Source of the DNA: Kitasatospora terrestris
GTDB taxonomy: Bacteria > Actinomycetota > Actinomycetes > Streptomycetales > Streptomycetaceae
Reading direction: 5' to 3'
Length of the DNA stretch: 64,000 nucleotides
Assembly (NCBI RefSeq): GCF_039542905.1
Contig: NZ_BAABIS010000001.1
Span: 310,001-374,000 of the forward strand
The position numbers and the translations under genes were made by a program. The notes under the pieces are model-generated. The model was not told the DNA's origin. It made no database searches and saw only the letters and a list, made by a program, of their open reading frames with translations. This document shows positions 46,980 through 56,465 of the stretch, one piece after another; position 1 is the stretch's first letter; the number at the start of each line of letters is the position of its first letter.

Positions 46980-48533
46980 ATGGGATTCCGGAACGGATTC
47001 GCACGCGGACGGCGGCGCGGGCTGAGCCTATTGCTCGGCCTGCTGCTGTGCGCGGGATTCACCATGGGTGCGGCGGCGTCACCGGCCCGGGCGGCCGACG
47101 TTCCGTGCCAGCTGTACGCGCCGGCGCCGAACCGGCTGGCGGACCTGGCGGTCAGGGCGGCCTGCGCGGAGGTCGCCGCCGGCACGATGTACACCTGGGG
47201 CGGCGGCCACGGCACCCGGCCGGGCAAGACCTACGGGTACTTCGACGGCCAGGACGAGGCGTCCCGGCACGACGACACCGTGCTGGGCTTCGACTGCTCC
47301 GGTTTCGTGCGGTACGTCTGGTCGCAGGCCGTGGGCTACGACATCGTCGGGAGCGGAGCCACCGGCAACGAGGTCAAGGTGCTGACCAACCCGGCGGCGC
47401 ACAACACCGTGATCTACGGCCCCGGCGGGTTGGAGCCCGGGGACATCGTGTTCTTCGGCGACAAGCACTGGTACGGCAACTCGATCGAGCACGTCGCCCT
47501 CTCGCTGGGCGGCGACCGGATCGCCGAGGCCGCCCAGTCGGGCACGCCGCTGCACGCCCGGGTGCTGAACCCGGACAAGTTCGTGATGGCGGTCCGGATC
47601 AACCCGGACACCGTCGGGCAGCCGGGGCCGGACCCGGGCGCCTCGGGGCCGGTGCACAGCACGTGGGGCACCTGGATCCGGCTCGGCGAGCAGCCGGTGC
47701 ACGGCGCCCGGGTGGTCGCCGTGCTGCCCGGTCCGACGCAGGTGAACGTGAACTGCCAGCGGCGCGGCGACAGCATCACCGCCGAGGGCACCACCAACGA
47801 CTGGTGGTCGTACCTGCCGGAGTACGGCGGATGGATCACCAACATCTACCTCCAGGGCCCGGCCGTGCTCCCCGACGTCCCCGAGTGCGGGACCGGGCGC
47901 GACCTGAGCCACGAGTCGGGCACGCCCGGCGGGGGCGGGTTCAGCACCTGGGGCTCCGACGTCAACGTCCGCGGCGGCGCCTCCACCTCGGCGAACCTGG
48001 TGTCGACCGTCCCGACGCCCCGCGCGGTGCGGATCACCTGCCAGGCTCACGGCGGGCTGGTCCAGGCCGAGGGCTACGTCAACGACGTCTGGTCCTACCT
48101 GCCGGACTACCAGGGCTGGGTGAGCAACATCTACATCCAGGGGCCGGCCGTGCTGCCGGTGCCCGAGTGCGCGACCGGGGGCACCGTCCCGGCGCCCGCC
48201 GCGACCTGCACCGACGGCACCGAGCCCACCGGGTCGGACGCGCGCACGCCGGCGGGCCGCTCGGTGGAGATCGACGGGCGGCTGATCGAGCTGCGCTACA
48301 GCGACTCGACCGAGTGCGCCTGGGGCCGGATCAGCCGCGGCGGCCTCGGCGACCACGTCTGGGTGGACCGGAGCTCGGACGGCGGCGCCCACTGGGAGCC
48401 GCAGTTGGGCCACACCACCATCACCGACGGGCAGGACGTCCACACCGTCCAGTGGCGCGACTCCGGCGTGGTGATGCGCGCCTGCGGCAGCGTCGCCGGG
48501 CGTCCCGACGTGGTCTGCACGAGCTGGTTCTGA
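46980..48533 (+). CDS. Secreted NlpC/P60 cell-wall hydrolase with SH3-like and DUF2690 domains
   Basis: The 517-residue secreted protein has a signal peptide ending near residue 39 (ARA|AD). The NlpC/P60 domain covers about 45-205, with Cys106 (FDCSGFV) as nucleophile and His171 (IEHVALSLGG). Two related SH3b-like segments follow (about 225-295 and 315-395), each with a WSYLP-x-Y-x-GW-(I/V)-x-NIY block, and the C-terminus (410-517) is DUF2690-like. It probably cuts peptide bonds in peptidoglycan. GGAGGGG precedes the ATG. The lanthipeptide ABC gene is convergent on the other side of a terminator. Confidence 0.9.
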   Translation: MGFRNGFARGRRRGLSLLLGLLLCAGFTMGAAASPARAADVPCQLYAPAPNRLADLAVRAACAEVAAGTMYTWGGGHGTRPGKTYGYFDGQDEASRHDDTVLGFDCSGFVRYVWSQAVGYDIVGSGATGNEVKVLTNPAAHNTVIYGPGGLEPGDIVFFGDKHWYGNSIEHVALSLGGDRIAEAAQSGTPLHARVLNPDKFVMAVRINPDTVGQPGPDPGASGPVHSTWGTWIRLGEQPVHGARVVAVLPGPTQVNVNCQRRGDSITAEGTTNDWWSYLPEYGGWITNIYLQGPAVLPDVPECGTGRDLSHESGTPGGGGFSTWGSDVNVRGGASTSANLVSTVPTPRAVRITCQAHGGLVQAEGYVNDVWSYLPDYQGWVSNIYIQGPAVLPVPECATGGTVPAPAATCTDGTEPTGSDARTPAGRSVEIDGRLIELRYSDSTECAWGRISRGGLGDHVWVDRSSDGGAHWEPQLGHTTITDGQDVHTVQWRDSGVVMRACGSVAGRPDVVCTSWF

Positions 48534-48540
48534 GCCACCG

Positions 48541-48575
48541 CCGCCCCCTCCGGCCGAGCCGGTCGGAGGGGGCGG
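48541..48575. terminator. Bidirectional terminator between hydrolase and ABC genes
   Basis: Perfect 12-base inverted repeat (48541-48552 with 48564-48575) and an 11-base loop, filling the gap between two convergent genes. Confidence 0.75.
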
Positions 48576-48578
48576 TGC

Positions 48579-50354
48579 TCAGTGCGCGGGGGCGGCCTGG
48601 CTGGCGACCAGGTCGCGGTAGGGGGTGCAGCGGGCCAGCAGGGTGGAGTGGTCGCCGGCGTCGAGGACGGCGCCGCGGCCCATCACCACCACGTGCTGGG
48701 CGTCCTGCACGGTGGAGAGCCGGTGGGCGACCACGATCACGGCGCGGGTCGCGGCGAGGCGGCCGACGATGGCGCGGAAGCGCTGTTCGTTGAGGCCGTC
48801 GAGCTGGCTGGTCGGCTCGTCGAGGAGGATGATCTCGGCGTCCGAGAGCAGCGCCCGGGCGAGGGCCATCCGCTGCCGCTGCCCGCCGGAGAGGTCGGCC
48901 TCGCGGCCGATCGGGGTGTCCAGGCCCTGCGGCAGGCGGGCGATGTCCTCGGTGAGTCCGACGGCGTCGAGCGCGGCGTCGAGCTCGTGCGGGTCGGCGG
49001 GGGTGCGGCGGCCGAGCTGGAGGTTCTCCCGGACGGTGGCCTCCAGCAGGGTGAACGCCTGGTCGACGTAGGCGATCCGGGCCCGCAGGGCGTCCAGCGG
49101 CCAGTGGCGGGTGTCGTGGCCGAGGACGGTGATCGAGCCGGCGGACGGCTGGATGAACCGGTCGATCAGGGCGAGCGTGGTGCTCTTGCCCGCCCCGGAG
49201 GAGCCGACCACGGCGGTCAGGCCGGTGCGCGCGGTGGTGAAGGAGATGCCGCGCAGTGCGGCGTCGGCGGCGCCCGCGTGGGTGTAGCTGACGCCGTGGA
49301 AGACCACCGAGGGCGCGTCCGGGACGGGCGCGGGGACGGGCAGCGCGGCGTCCTGCGGGTCGGCCTCGGGCGGCAGGTCGAGCAGTTCGTTGCAGCGGTC
49401 GCGGGCGGCGAGGCCGGCCTGCAGGCGGCCGAAGCCGGTGGCGAGGGTGCTCACCGACGGGACGGTCTGCAGCAGGTACAGCAGGAAGGCGGCGAACGCC
49501 CCGACCTCCAGGTCGCCGGCGGCCAGCCGGGCGCCGCCGGTGAGGATCACCGCGATCATCGCGAACTGGTTGCCGAGCGTCAGCACCGCCGGGACGAGCG
49601 CGCCGAGCCGCGCCCCCTCCAGCGACACCACCCGCAGCTCCTCCGCGTCGGCGGCAAGCGCCCGGGCGGCGACCGGTTCGGCGCGGTACGCCTTGACGGT
49701 GGTGAGGGCGTCCAGGGTGGCGGTGTAGCGCTGGGCGATCCGGCCGACGGCGTCCTGCTGGCCGGTGACGTTGCCCTTCATCCGGCGCAGGATCAGCAGG
49801 ACCAGCACGGTGAGCACGGCGAGCGCGCCGACCGTGACCAGGGTGAGCACCCAGTCGATCCACACCATGACGAGCAGGGTCGCCCCGACGGTGAGTGCGG
49901 CGAGCGGCAGTTGGGTGGCCACCTCGACGACCTGGCGCAGCAGCAGCGCGTCGGAGGTGATCCGGGCGGCGAGGTCGCCGACGCCCTGGGCGCGGACCAC
50001 GGCCAGCGGCAGCCGCAGGCTGTGCTCCATCAGGCGGATCCGCAGCCGGTAGGTCATCCGCTCGCCGATCCGGGCGAGCAGGAAGCCGGAGGCGGCCTGG
50101 CTGAGCGCGCCGGCGAGGGCCGCCCCGCACATCGCCAGGACGGCGGGGCCGAGCGGGTGGTGTTCGGAGAATTCGGCGATGATCTCCCGGACCAGCAGCG
50201 GCAGGAGGAGGCCCGCGGCGGTGGCGACGAGGGCGAGCAGCAGGGCGCCGGCGAGCCGCAGCGGGTGGGCGGTGAGTTCGCGGCGCAGGCGCAGCCGCGG
50301 AGGGCCGGGGACGCGGGGGGTGGTCCGGGGAGTCGGGGCGGCGGCCACGGGCAA
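48579..50354 (-). CDS. ABC exporter of the class III lanthipeptide locus
   Basis: The 591-residue half-transporter has a membrane domain (about 1-320, six segments) fused to an ATPase domain (about 350-585). Walker A is [11 protein letters not shown], the signature is [16 protein letters not shown], Walker B is [12 protein letters not shown], and the switch His is in VVAHRLST. There is no peptidase C39 domain, so it does not remove the leader itself. It most likely exports the modified peptide encoded directly upstream. SapB-type loci usually carry two such genes (ramA and ramB); here there is one, so it would work as a homodimer. Confidence 0.92.
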   Translation of the reverse strand: MPVAAAPTPRTTPRVPGPPRLRLRRELTAHPLRLAGALLLALVATAAGLLLPLLVREIIAEFSEHHPLGPAVLAMCGAALAGALSQAASGFLLARIGERMTYRLRIRLMEHSLRLPLAVVRAQGVGDLAARITSDALLLRQVVEVATQLPLAALTVGATLLVMVWIDWVLTLVTVGALAVLTVLVLLILRRMKGNVTGQQDAVGRIAQRYTATLDALTTVKAYRAEPVAARALAADAEELRVVSLEGARLGALVPAVLTLGNQFAMIAVILTGGARLAAGDLEVGAFAAFLLYLLQTVPSVSTLATGFGRLQAGLAARDRCNELLDLPPEADPQDAALPVPAPVPDAPSVVFHGVSYTHAGAADAALRGISFTTARTGLTAVVGSSGAGKSTTLALIDRFIQPSAGSITVLGHDTRHWPLDALRARIAYVDQAFTLLEATVRENLQLGRRTPADPHELDAALDAVGLTEDIARLPQGLDTPIGREADLSGGQRQRMALARALLSDAEIILLDEPTSQLDGLNEQRFRAIVGRLAATRAVIVVAHRLSTVQDAQHVVVMGRGAVLDAGDHSTLLARCTPYRDLVASQAAPAH

Positions 50355-50478
50355 CCTCTCTGCTGGACGTGGATCGGGCCGCAGCGGTCGGCTGCGGCCC
50401 GGGTACCGGCCGGGCCCGTGGTGCGGCGGGCCCGGCCGGCGATGGGTGCCTGGCTGCGCTCGGCGGCGCAGGGTCAGG

Positions 50479-50616
50479 TCACAGGCAGAGCAGGGTGCTC
50501 ACCGTGCTGGTCCCGCAGTTGACGACGCTGAGGGAGCTGGTGCTGGCGAGGGTGTCGTCGATCGGGGCCGCCTCGGTCTCGGGCAGCTCCATGGTCTGGA
50601 GGTCGAGGATCGCCAT
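50479..50616 (-). CDS. Class III lanthipeptide precursor, SapB/AmfS-like
   Basis: The 45-residue precursor starts at the ATG at 50616, with AAGGAG upstream. The leader (about residues 1-24) begins [11 protein letters not shown], containing the (I/L)LDLQ motif that class III synthetases recognise. The core holds two S-x-x-S-x-x-x-C units, SSLSVVNC (27-34) and STVSTLLC (37-44), the same arrangement as SapB and AmfS, from which two lanthionine or labionin rings form. Only one residue (Leu) follows the last Cys. It lies between the LanKC and exporter genes, 94 bases after the former. Leader removal must rely on a protease encoded elsewhere. Confidence 0.92.
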   Translation of the reverse strand: MAILDLQTMELPETEAAPIDDTLASTSSLSVVNCGTSTVSTLLCL

Positions 50617-50710
50617 GACTGTTCTCCTTCTCACTACTGTGACCCACCCGGCCGGACGGCCGGGAGTTCGGTGGGGGCGCCGCGCGGGCGCCCGGGGGGG
50701 TGGCGTGCGG

Positions 50711-53293
50711 TCAGTTCGCCGCGGCGGTACCGGTCCAGGGCAGGAACGGGGTTCCGGCCAGGGCGGTGCCGAGGGCGAGCAGGACGCCGGCGGATCCGGT
50801 GGCCAGGTCCGCGGAGAGCCGCAGCAGCTGGTCGCCGGGGAAGGCGGGGTGGCCCTGGTAGGTGACCTGGTGCAGGGTCAGCAGGGCGCGTTGGCGGTCG
50901 AGCAGCGCGGACCCGTCCGGGTCGGCGGCGCGGTGGCGGGTGAGCGCGAGGTAGCCGATCAGTCCGGCGCGGCCGTTGAACAGGCCGGGCTGGATGATGA
51001 ATTCGGGTTCCGCGGCTCGGCGGATCGCCGCCTCGTGCCGTCCGGTGGGGCTGTCGGGGCGGTGCGCGAGCAGCGCGTCGACGGCGAGTCCGATGCCGGC
51101 GCTCCCGGTCTCCAGGTAGGGCAGGACGCGGCGCCCGTCGAGCACTTGGAAGGTGCCGTCGGCGACGGGGGTGCACCGGTCGAGGTCGAGTTCGAGCAGG
51201 GCCTCGGCCTGGTCGAGCAGGGCGCGCTCCCCGGTGCGTTCGGCGAGCCGGACGAGGGCGAGGGCGGTGCCGGAGGCGCCGGCCAGCAGTCCGGCGCGCC
51301 GCCTGGGGTCGTCGCGGCCGGCTTTCTCCAGGTCGGCGGCCGAGGTGCGGGCCAGGGCCAGCGCCTCGTCGAGGTGGCGCTCGCTGCCGGTGGCGTCGGC
51401 GAAGTGCAGCAGGGCCAGGGCGATGCCGGGTGCGCCCGACGCCAGTGAGGTGCCCGGGTCGGCCGTCCGGTCGCGGTCCGGCGCGGCGAGGCGTTCCAGC
51501 AGCCCCAGGGCCGTCTCGCGTTCGCCGAGCAGGTCGAGGACGTACGCGACGCCGTGGCCGCCGTGGTAGAGGCCGGGGGTGGTGCCGCGGGTGCGGGCGG
51601 CGTCGGCGAGCCAGCGGACGTGGTCGGGGTCGACGGGTGCGCCGGTGGCGTGCAGGGCGTACAGGACGCCGGCGGCGCCGTGGGCGATGCCGAGCCCGCC
51701 GAGGGTGAACTGGGCGACGTCGCCGGGGAAGAGCCGGTCGGTGCGTTCGGGGCTCGCCGTGGCGGCGATCCCGGCGGCCAGCGCGTCCCTGATCCGGGGC
51801 CAGTCCGCCTCGGGTGCGGCCAGCAGGGCCTTGGCCTCGGCGCGGCGCAGGCCGAGCGCGGGGCGCCGGGTGCGGCCGTCGTCCGGTGCGGCGCCGAGGT
51901 AGCGGCGGATCGCGTCGGTGTAGCCGGGCGGGACCGGGAAGCGGGCCTCGATGGCGTCGGCGAGTTCGGCGGCCTTGCCGGGGTCGAGCGCGGGCAGTTG
52001 GGCGAGCGGGTAGAACAGCCACAGCCGGACGGCGGCGAGCGCGTACCGGTCGATCTCCGTCCCGGTGTAGCCCCGGGGTGCGGTGAAGCCGGCGGCGCCG
52101 AGCGCCGGGCGGAGGAAGTCCTCCTCGGTGCTGGCCAGTTCGAAGTCGATGAAGCAGAGCTCGCCGTCCGGGCGCAGGATCAGGTTGCGCGGGTGGAGGT
52201 CCCCGAAGACCACCCCGCGGGCGTGGATGCCGGCCAGCGCCCGCTCCAGGCGGTCGACGATGTCGAGCGCGTCGCGGGTGTAGGCGGCGACGGCGTCCGG
52301 GTCGGCGTCCGGGTGGATCAGCGGGTACTCGGCGGTCAGCCACTCGCTGAGGGAACGGCCCTCCACGTACTCCTGGACCAGGAACTCGTGCTCCCAGGCC
52401 GTCAGCAGCCCGTGCTGGGCCGGTACTCCGGGCACGCCGGCGAGCCGTTCCAGGACGGCGTGCTCGTTGCGCAGCCGGGTGACCGCGTCCACGCCGCGCT
52501 GGTCGAGGCCGGCCAGTGGCCGGGCCTCCTTCAGCACCACCTGCGGCCCGTCCGCGCCGGTGGCGCGGGCCAGGTAGACGCCGCCCGCGTTGGAGAAGTG
52601 CAGGACCCGCTCCACGGTGTACGGCAGCCCGCTGTCGCGCTGGGCGGCCCGCGCGGCGACGGCGGGGGCGACGGCCGGCGGCACCGGCGCCCAGTCGGGC
52701 ACGGCGAAGCCCGGTCCGCGCACGTCGGGGACCAGTCGGCCGTCCGGGTGGGTCAGGGCGAGCACCCGCTCCCCCGCCTCGTTGCGGCAGTACTGCTCGG
52801 CGAAGCCCCCGTACCGCAGGTAGAGCGGCCCTTCGCCCCAGCGCAGGTCGCTGAGGACGTACGGTCCGCGCCGCCCGGCGAGCAGGGTGCCCAGGCCGTC
52901 GAGACATCGTTCCAGCGCCTCGTCGTCGACCGGGTAGATCGTGCAGAACTTGCCGCTGGCGCCGCGCGGGGCGTACTTGGAGTTCTGGACCTGGAGGATC
53001 GGCAGTCCGCGCAGGAACTTGAAGGCCGTCCGCTCCCGCAGGCAGTACGCGAAGACCGTCTCCAGGACCTCCTCCGCGTCCTCGGCGCACGAGGAGACGT
53101 GGATCTTCCAGCCCTGCTCCGGCAGCCGCACCCCGGTGGGCCGCACGACGGCCCAGATCTCCAGGTCGCCCCGCTCCCAACCTGCCGGCAGCGGGCGGGT
53201 CACGGCGGCGAACTCCTCGGTGGCGCCCCAGCGGCGGGGCGAGTCGTAGAAGTGCGGGTCTGCGTAGGCGTACGCCTCGTAGCGGTTGTCCAA
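50711..53293 (-). CDS. Class III lanthionine synthetase (LanKC, RamC-like)
   Basis: The 860-residue three-part enzyme dehydrates Ser/Thr of the precursor and forms rings. The N-terminal lyase region covers about 1-215. The kinase domain (about 225-500) has Lys255, catalytic Asp365 in VVFGDLHPRNL and metal-binding Asp383 in FIDFELA. The LanC-like cyclase domain (about 510-860) lacks the zinc Cys-Cys-His ligands (GLYHGGHGVAY, LFNGRAGLIGY), as is normal for class III. The start is a TTG at 53293 with a strong GAGGAGG site five bases away. The precursor and exporter genes follow on the same strand. Confidence 0.95.
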   Translation of the reverse strand: MDNRYEAYAYADPHFYDSPRRWGATEEFAAVTRPLPAGWERGDLEIWAVVRPTGVRLPEQGWKIHVSSCAEDAEEVLETVFAYCLRERTAFKFLRGLPILQVQNSKYAPRGASGKFCTIYPVDDEALERCLDGLGTLLAGRRGPYVLSDLRWGEGPLYLRYGGFAEQYCRNEAGERVLALTHPDGRLVPDVRGPGFAVPDWAPVPPAVAPAVAARAAQRDSGLPYTVERVLHFSNAGGVYLARATGADGPQVVLKEARPLAGLDQRGVDAVTRLRNEHAVLERLAGVPGVPAQHGLLTAWEHEFLVQEYVEGRSLSEWLTAEYPLIHPDADPDAVAAYTRDALDIVDRLERALAGIHARGVVFGDLHPRNLILRPDGELCFIDFELASTEEDFLRPALGAAGFTAPRGYTGTEIDRYALAAVRLWLFYPLAQLPALDPGKAAELADAIEARFPVPPGYTDAIRRYLGAAPDDGRTRRPALGLRRAEAKALLAAPEADWPRIRDALAAGIAATASPERTDRLFPGDVAQFTLGGLGIAHGAAGVLYALHATGAPVDPDHVRWLADAARTRGTTPGLYHGGHGVAYVLDLLGERETALGLLERLAAPDRDRTADPGTSLASGAPGIALALLHFADATGSERHLDEALALARTSAADLEKAGRDDPRRRAGLLAGASGTALALVRLAERTGERALLDQAEALLELDLDRCTPVADGTFQVLDGRRVLPYLETGSAGIGLAVDALLAHRPDSPTGRHEAAIRRAAEPEFIIQPGLFNGRAGLIGYLALTRHRAADPDGSALLDRQRALLTLHQVTYQGHPAFPGDQLLRLSADLATGSAGVLLALGTALAGTPFLPWTGTAAAN

Positions 53294-53852
53294 CGGAACC
53301 TCCTCGGCACGGGGGTGCGGACGGGGCCGTGCAGCAGGCCGGCAGTAGGGGGAATCCCCCGCCGCCGGTGCGACAACCAGAAGTATTCAATCCCGATGAG
53401 TTCGTGGGCAACGGCGCTCCGGATGCTGTGTCAGCGGAATATTCACCACGGCGCGGGCTGCGATCCGCGAACGAGCCTTGGCGCGGACACGTACGCCCCC
53501 GCCACCCGGTCGACCCCCTCCGGCGTCCGCCGCGCGCCCCGCCGGCCATCGCCGCACACCGCCTCGACCTGCGCGGTCGTCAGCCACGGCGGCCCCCGAT
53601 CGGCCGCCCGCCCCCGGGGGCGCCACCGGCGCACGCGCTCTCGGCATTAACGGTTCCGCATGGTCCAATTCATCTGGAACCATTGTCCTTTTTATGGAAT
53701 GCGAACGAACAGACGCACACGAATCGCATTGGTGTTCGCATGAAAAAGCCATTGTCGATCGCCTCGGTGAGGCGCCTCGCCTCCCGCCCGCCTCCGGCCG
53801 ATCCTGGAGCGAGCAGCCGGCTGCCGTGCCGGCGGATCGAGGAGGCCGGACC
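53294..53852. other. Long divergent regulatory region upstream of the lanthipeptide genes
   Basis: 559 bases between the LanKC gene and the next plus-strand gene. It holds the palindrome GGGGG-AAT-CCCCC (53348-53360) in the LanKC leader and an AT-richer stretch (about 53640-53760). Within that are the inverted repeats ATGCGAAC (53699-53706) / GTTCGCAT (53734-53741) and GGTTCC/GGAACC (near 53652-53680). A minus-strand frame at 53443-53634 has high third-position GC but no recognisable domain. No LuxR-type RamR regulator gene is present. Confidence 0.5.
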
Positions 53853-54155
53853 GTGAAGTTCGTTCAGATCATCGAGTACAGGACGAGCCGCATCGACGAG
53901 TTCGACGCCCTGCTGGACGCCTGGGTGGAGAAGAACGAGGGCAGGCGCCTGGCGTCCCGGGCGATGCAGACCCGCGACCGCGACAAGGAGAACGTGTACC
54001 TGAACATCGTGGAGTTCCCGTCGTACGAGCAGGCGATGGAGAACTCCGACCGCCCGGAGACCACCGAGTTCGCGGCGCAGATGGCGGCGCTGTGCGACGG
54101 GCCGCCGGTCTTCCGCAACCTCGACCTGCTGGACGAGCGGACCTTCGAGGGCTGA
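53853..54155 (+). CDS. Small conserved hypothetical protein
   Basis: 100 residues from the GTG at 53853, with GGAGG upstream. The open frame extends much further 5', but without protein character. The product looks like a ferredoxin-like (dimeric alpha-beta barrel) small protein: KFVQIIEYRTSRIDEFDALLDAWVEK opens it, and NVYLNIVEFPSYEQAMENSDRPETTEFAAQM follows. Such proteins include antibiotic-biosynthesis monooxygenase-like and stress-response dimers. No catalytic residue is obvious. It is divergent from the lanthipeptide genes, but a link is not shown. Confidence 0.65.
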   Translation: MKFVQIIEYRTSRIDEFDALLDAWVEKNEGRRLASRAMQTRDRDKENVYLNIVEFPSYEQAMENSDRPETTEFAAQMAALCDGPPVFRNLDLLDERTFEG

Positions 54156-54167
54156 GACGGGACGGAC

Positions 54168-54208
54168 GCGGGCCCGGCCGGCGGCGCGCAGCCGCCGGCC
54201 GGGCCCGC
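54168..54208. terminator. Strong bidirectional terminator
   Basis: Perfect 18-base inverted repeat (54168-54185 with 54191-54208) with a GCGCA loop, between two convergent genes. Confidence 0.8.
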
Positions 54209-54218
54209 ACCCGGCGCC

Positions 54219-54683
54219 TCAGTACTCGTTCTTGATGACGAAGAAGGAGCCGCGGATGGTGCCGGCGAGCTTCGACTTCTGCCGCGCGAACTTGAACCGC
54301 GACACCAGCTCGTCCGGGACCTCCATCCCGTCGGAGAGCTTGAACCCGACCGCCCGCTTCCCGCCCTCCCCCAGGGTGTACATCACGTTGACCGACAGGC
54401 CGCTCTCGTAGAAGACGTAGGCCATCCGGATGTCCTCGACCTGGAACCCGGTGGCCTCCAGCGGCCGCGACGCGATGACCAGGTCGCGCTCCTCCGCGAG
54501 GATCCGGTGCACCCAGTCGACGGTCTCCCGGGCCTCGTCCGCCGGCTCCACGGTGAAGACGTGGTCGTACTTGTTCTTGAAGTAGCGGGCCTCGTTCGCC
54601 CGCAGGCCGGCCAGCGCCTCCGCGACGGGCGACGACTCCAGCCCGACGGTCGACACGGTCTCGAAATCCACGGCGTAGGTCAT
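54219..54683 (-). CDS. Conserved hypothetical protein
   Basis: The 154-residue protein has the well-conserved look of a streptomycete core family. Blocks include EALAGLRANEARYFKNKYDHVFTV, DLVIASRPLEATGFQVEDIRMAYVFYE, and the C-terminus FKFARQKSKLAGTIRGSFFVIKNEY. There is no signal or membrane segment. It is probably a small cytoplasmic alpha/beta protein. I know of no established function. A terminator separates it from the convergent gene. Confidence 0.7.
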   Translation of the reverse strand: MTYAVDFETVSTVGLESSPVAEALAGLRANEARYFKNKYDHVFTVEPADEARETVDWVHRILAEERDLVIASRPLEATGFQVEDIRMAYVFYESGLSVNVMYTLGEGGKRAVGFKLSDGMEVPDELVSRFKFARQKSKLAGTIRGSFFVIKNEY

Positions 54684-54851
54684 GGCAGATCCCTCGTCCT
54701 CGGGACGGCACGGGTGAGTACGGTGATCCTAAGCGGCACGCCCCCTCCCGGAGCGCAACCGGGTCGGTGCGGGCGGACGTCCTCCTCCCGTGCGGGCGGG
54801 GCCGCCGGGCTCCCGTCCGCCCCGTCCTGTCGCCGTCCCCGCAGTGGAGCC

Positions 54852-55535
54852 ATGAACCACACCGCCCCACCACCCGCCCCGTGGCGCCGCACCCGCCGCT
54901 TCGCGCTCGCCGGCCCGGCGTTCCTGGCCGCGGCGGCCGTGGTCCTCCTCGCGCAGCGCCCGCTGCGCCACCACCGCGACGGGTGGCACGCCTGGGCGGG
55001 GACGTTCAACGGCGTCGTCCTCGTCACCGCGGCCGCGCTGCCGCTCGCCGCGCTGGCGGTGTGGGCGCTGGCCCGCCGCCGGCGGGCCGCCGGGGCCACG
55101 CCGGGGTGGGCCCGGCGCAGGTCGCTGGCCGAGGTCGGGATCGTCTACGGGACGGTGCCGTGGATCTGGATGATCATGCTGCCGGGCGCGGGAGCCGGTG
55201 TCGCACCGCGCCGGGTCAGCCTACTGCCGCTGCGCGACCTGTTCGCGGTCCTCACCGAGGGCTCCGCGGGGACGGCGACCGTCCAGATCGTCGGCAACCT
55301 GCTGGTCTTCGCGGCGCTGGGCTTCTTCGCGCCCGTCCGCTTCGCCGCACTGGCCTCGGTGCCGCGCGTCCTGGCCCTGGCCGCCGGCTGCTCCGCCCTG
55401 GTCGAGACCGCGCAGTACGTCCTGTGGCTGGACCGGGTGTCCTCGGTCGACGACGTCCTGCTCAACGCCGCCGGCGCCGGACTGGCCGCCCTCGCCTCGC
55501 GTCGCCGCCGGCGTGGGCCCGCCGCCACCCGGTGA
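54852..55535 (+). CDS. VanZ-family membrane protein
   Basis: 227 residues from the ATG at 54852 (GTGGAG upstream). About five to six membrane segments are predicted. The VanZ signature is in the C-terminal half: LLPLRDLFAVL, VQIVGNLLVFAALGFFAPVRF, LVETAQYVLWLDRVSSVDDVLLNAAGAGLAAL. VanZ was named for teicoplanin tolerance, but most members have no proven role in resistance. It is convergent with the alpha/beta hydrolase gene. Confidence 0.9.
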   Translation: MNHTAPPPAPWRRTRRFALAGPAFLAAAAVVLLAQRPLRHHRDGWHAWAGTFNGVVLVTAAALPLAALAVWALARRRRAAGATPGWARRRSLAEVGIVYGTVPWIWMIMLPGAGAGVAPRRVSLLPLRDLFAVLTEGSAGTATVQIVGNLLVFAALGFFAPVRFAALASVPRVLALAAGCSALVETAQYVLWLDRVSSVDDVLLNAAGAGLAALASRRRRRGPAATR

Positions 55536-55545
55536 GCCCCGGCGG

Positions 55546-56364
55546 TCAGGCGCCCACTCCGCGGGACGCTTCGACGATCACCGCGGCCACCCGGGCGGGC
55601 TGGTCGACCAGGACGAGGTGTCCGGCGTGCGGTACCGCCACCATGGTGACCTGCGGGCTCGCCTCCAGGTCACGGCGCTCCCCGTCCTTGAGGCCGATCT
55701 CGTCGTGGTCGCCGCGGACCACCCAGGCGCGGGCGCCCGACTCCCGCAGGCGGGTCACCAGTGACGGGTACCGGTCGAGGTACGCGTAGTAGTGGTGGAC
55801 GACCCGGCGGCAGAACTCGGGGTCGTTGTCGGCCATGTCCGCCGCCAGGACCTCCGCGCGGTCCTCGGGGACGTGGTCCTTGAGCATGTCCTTCTTCATC
55901 GCCCGGGGCATCGCCTTCAGCATGGCCGACCACGCCAGCGGGCCGAGTCCCGGCACGCGCCCGGCCCGGTCCAGGATGCCGAGGAACCTCGCCTCGTCCG
56001 CCCGCGAGAAGGTCGGGGAGAGCAGGACCAGCGGGCCGCGGAACAGCCCGAGCGCCGCTGCCTCGATCGCGACGTTCGCCCCCATGCTGTGGCCCACCAG
56101 CACGTCGCAGCGCTCGGCGGCCGCGACCTCGCCGACGAGGCGCGCGTAGCCCTCCATCGACAGGTCCTCCGGCGGCGCGGTCCGGCCGAAGCCCGGGAGC
56201 GTCATCGCGACCAGGCCGAGCCCGGCCTCGGAGAGCGCCGGCTCCGCCATCACGTCGGCGTAGAACTCGGTGGTGCAGATGCCGCCCGGCAGGAGCAGCG
56301 CCCGGCACCGGGCGTCCTCCGGGCCGGACCTGCGGATGTCCAGCCGATCGAGTCTCGCGTCCAT
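55546..56364 (-). CDS. Alpha/beta hydrolase
   Basis: 272 residues from the ATG at 56364. Alpha/beta-hydrolase fold with nucleophile Ser93 in VGHSMGAN, an oxyanion region near LLLPGGICTTEFY, the acidic residue in VRGDHDEIGL and the catalytic His in PHAGHLVLV. A helical cap (about 130-200, with KAMPRAMKKDMLKDHVPEDRAEV) covers the site. There is no signal peptide. The substrate cannot be told from sequence. A 100-base gap with no gene separates it from the upstream secreted protein. Confidence 0.9.
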   Translation of the reverse strand: MDARLDRLDIRRSGPEDARCRALLLPGGICTTEFYADVMAEPALSEAGLGLVAMTLPGFGRTAPPEDLSMEGYARLVGEVAAAERCDVLVGHSMGANVAIEAAALGLFRGPLVLLSPTFSRADEARFLGILDRAGRVPGLGPLAWSAMLKAMPRAMKKDMLKDHVPEDRAEVLAADMADNDPEFCRRVVHHYYAYLDRYPSLVTRLRESGARAWVVRGDHDEIGLKDGERRDLEASPQVTMVAVPHAGHLVLVDQPARVAAVIVEASRGVGA

Positions 56365-56465
56365 ACCCCCACCCTCCGCTCGCCGGCACCGCCGCGCGAC
56401 CGGTCGCGCCCCCGGTGGGACGCGGCCGGCCGGCCCCGTCCCACCGGGATGCGCGCGGCCCGGGG

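Noticed and set aside
53443-53634. A minus-strand 63-codon frame upstream of LanKC with high third-position GC
   Set aside because: The product has no recognisable domain, and its first part lacks coding character. It may be part of the long leader or an unknown fragment.
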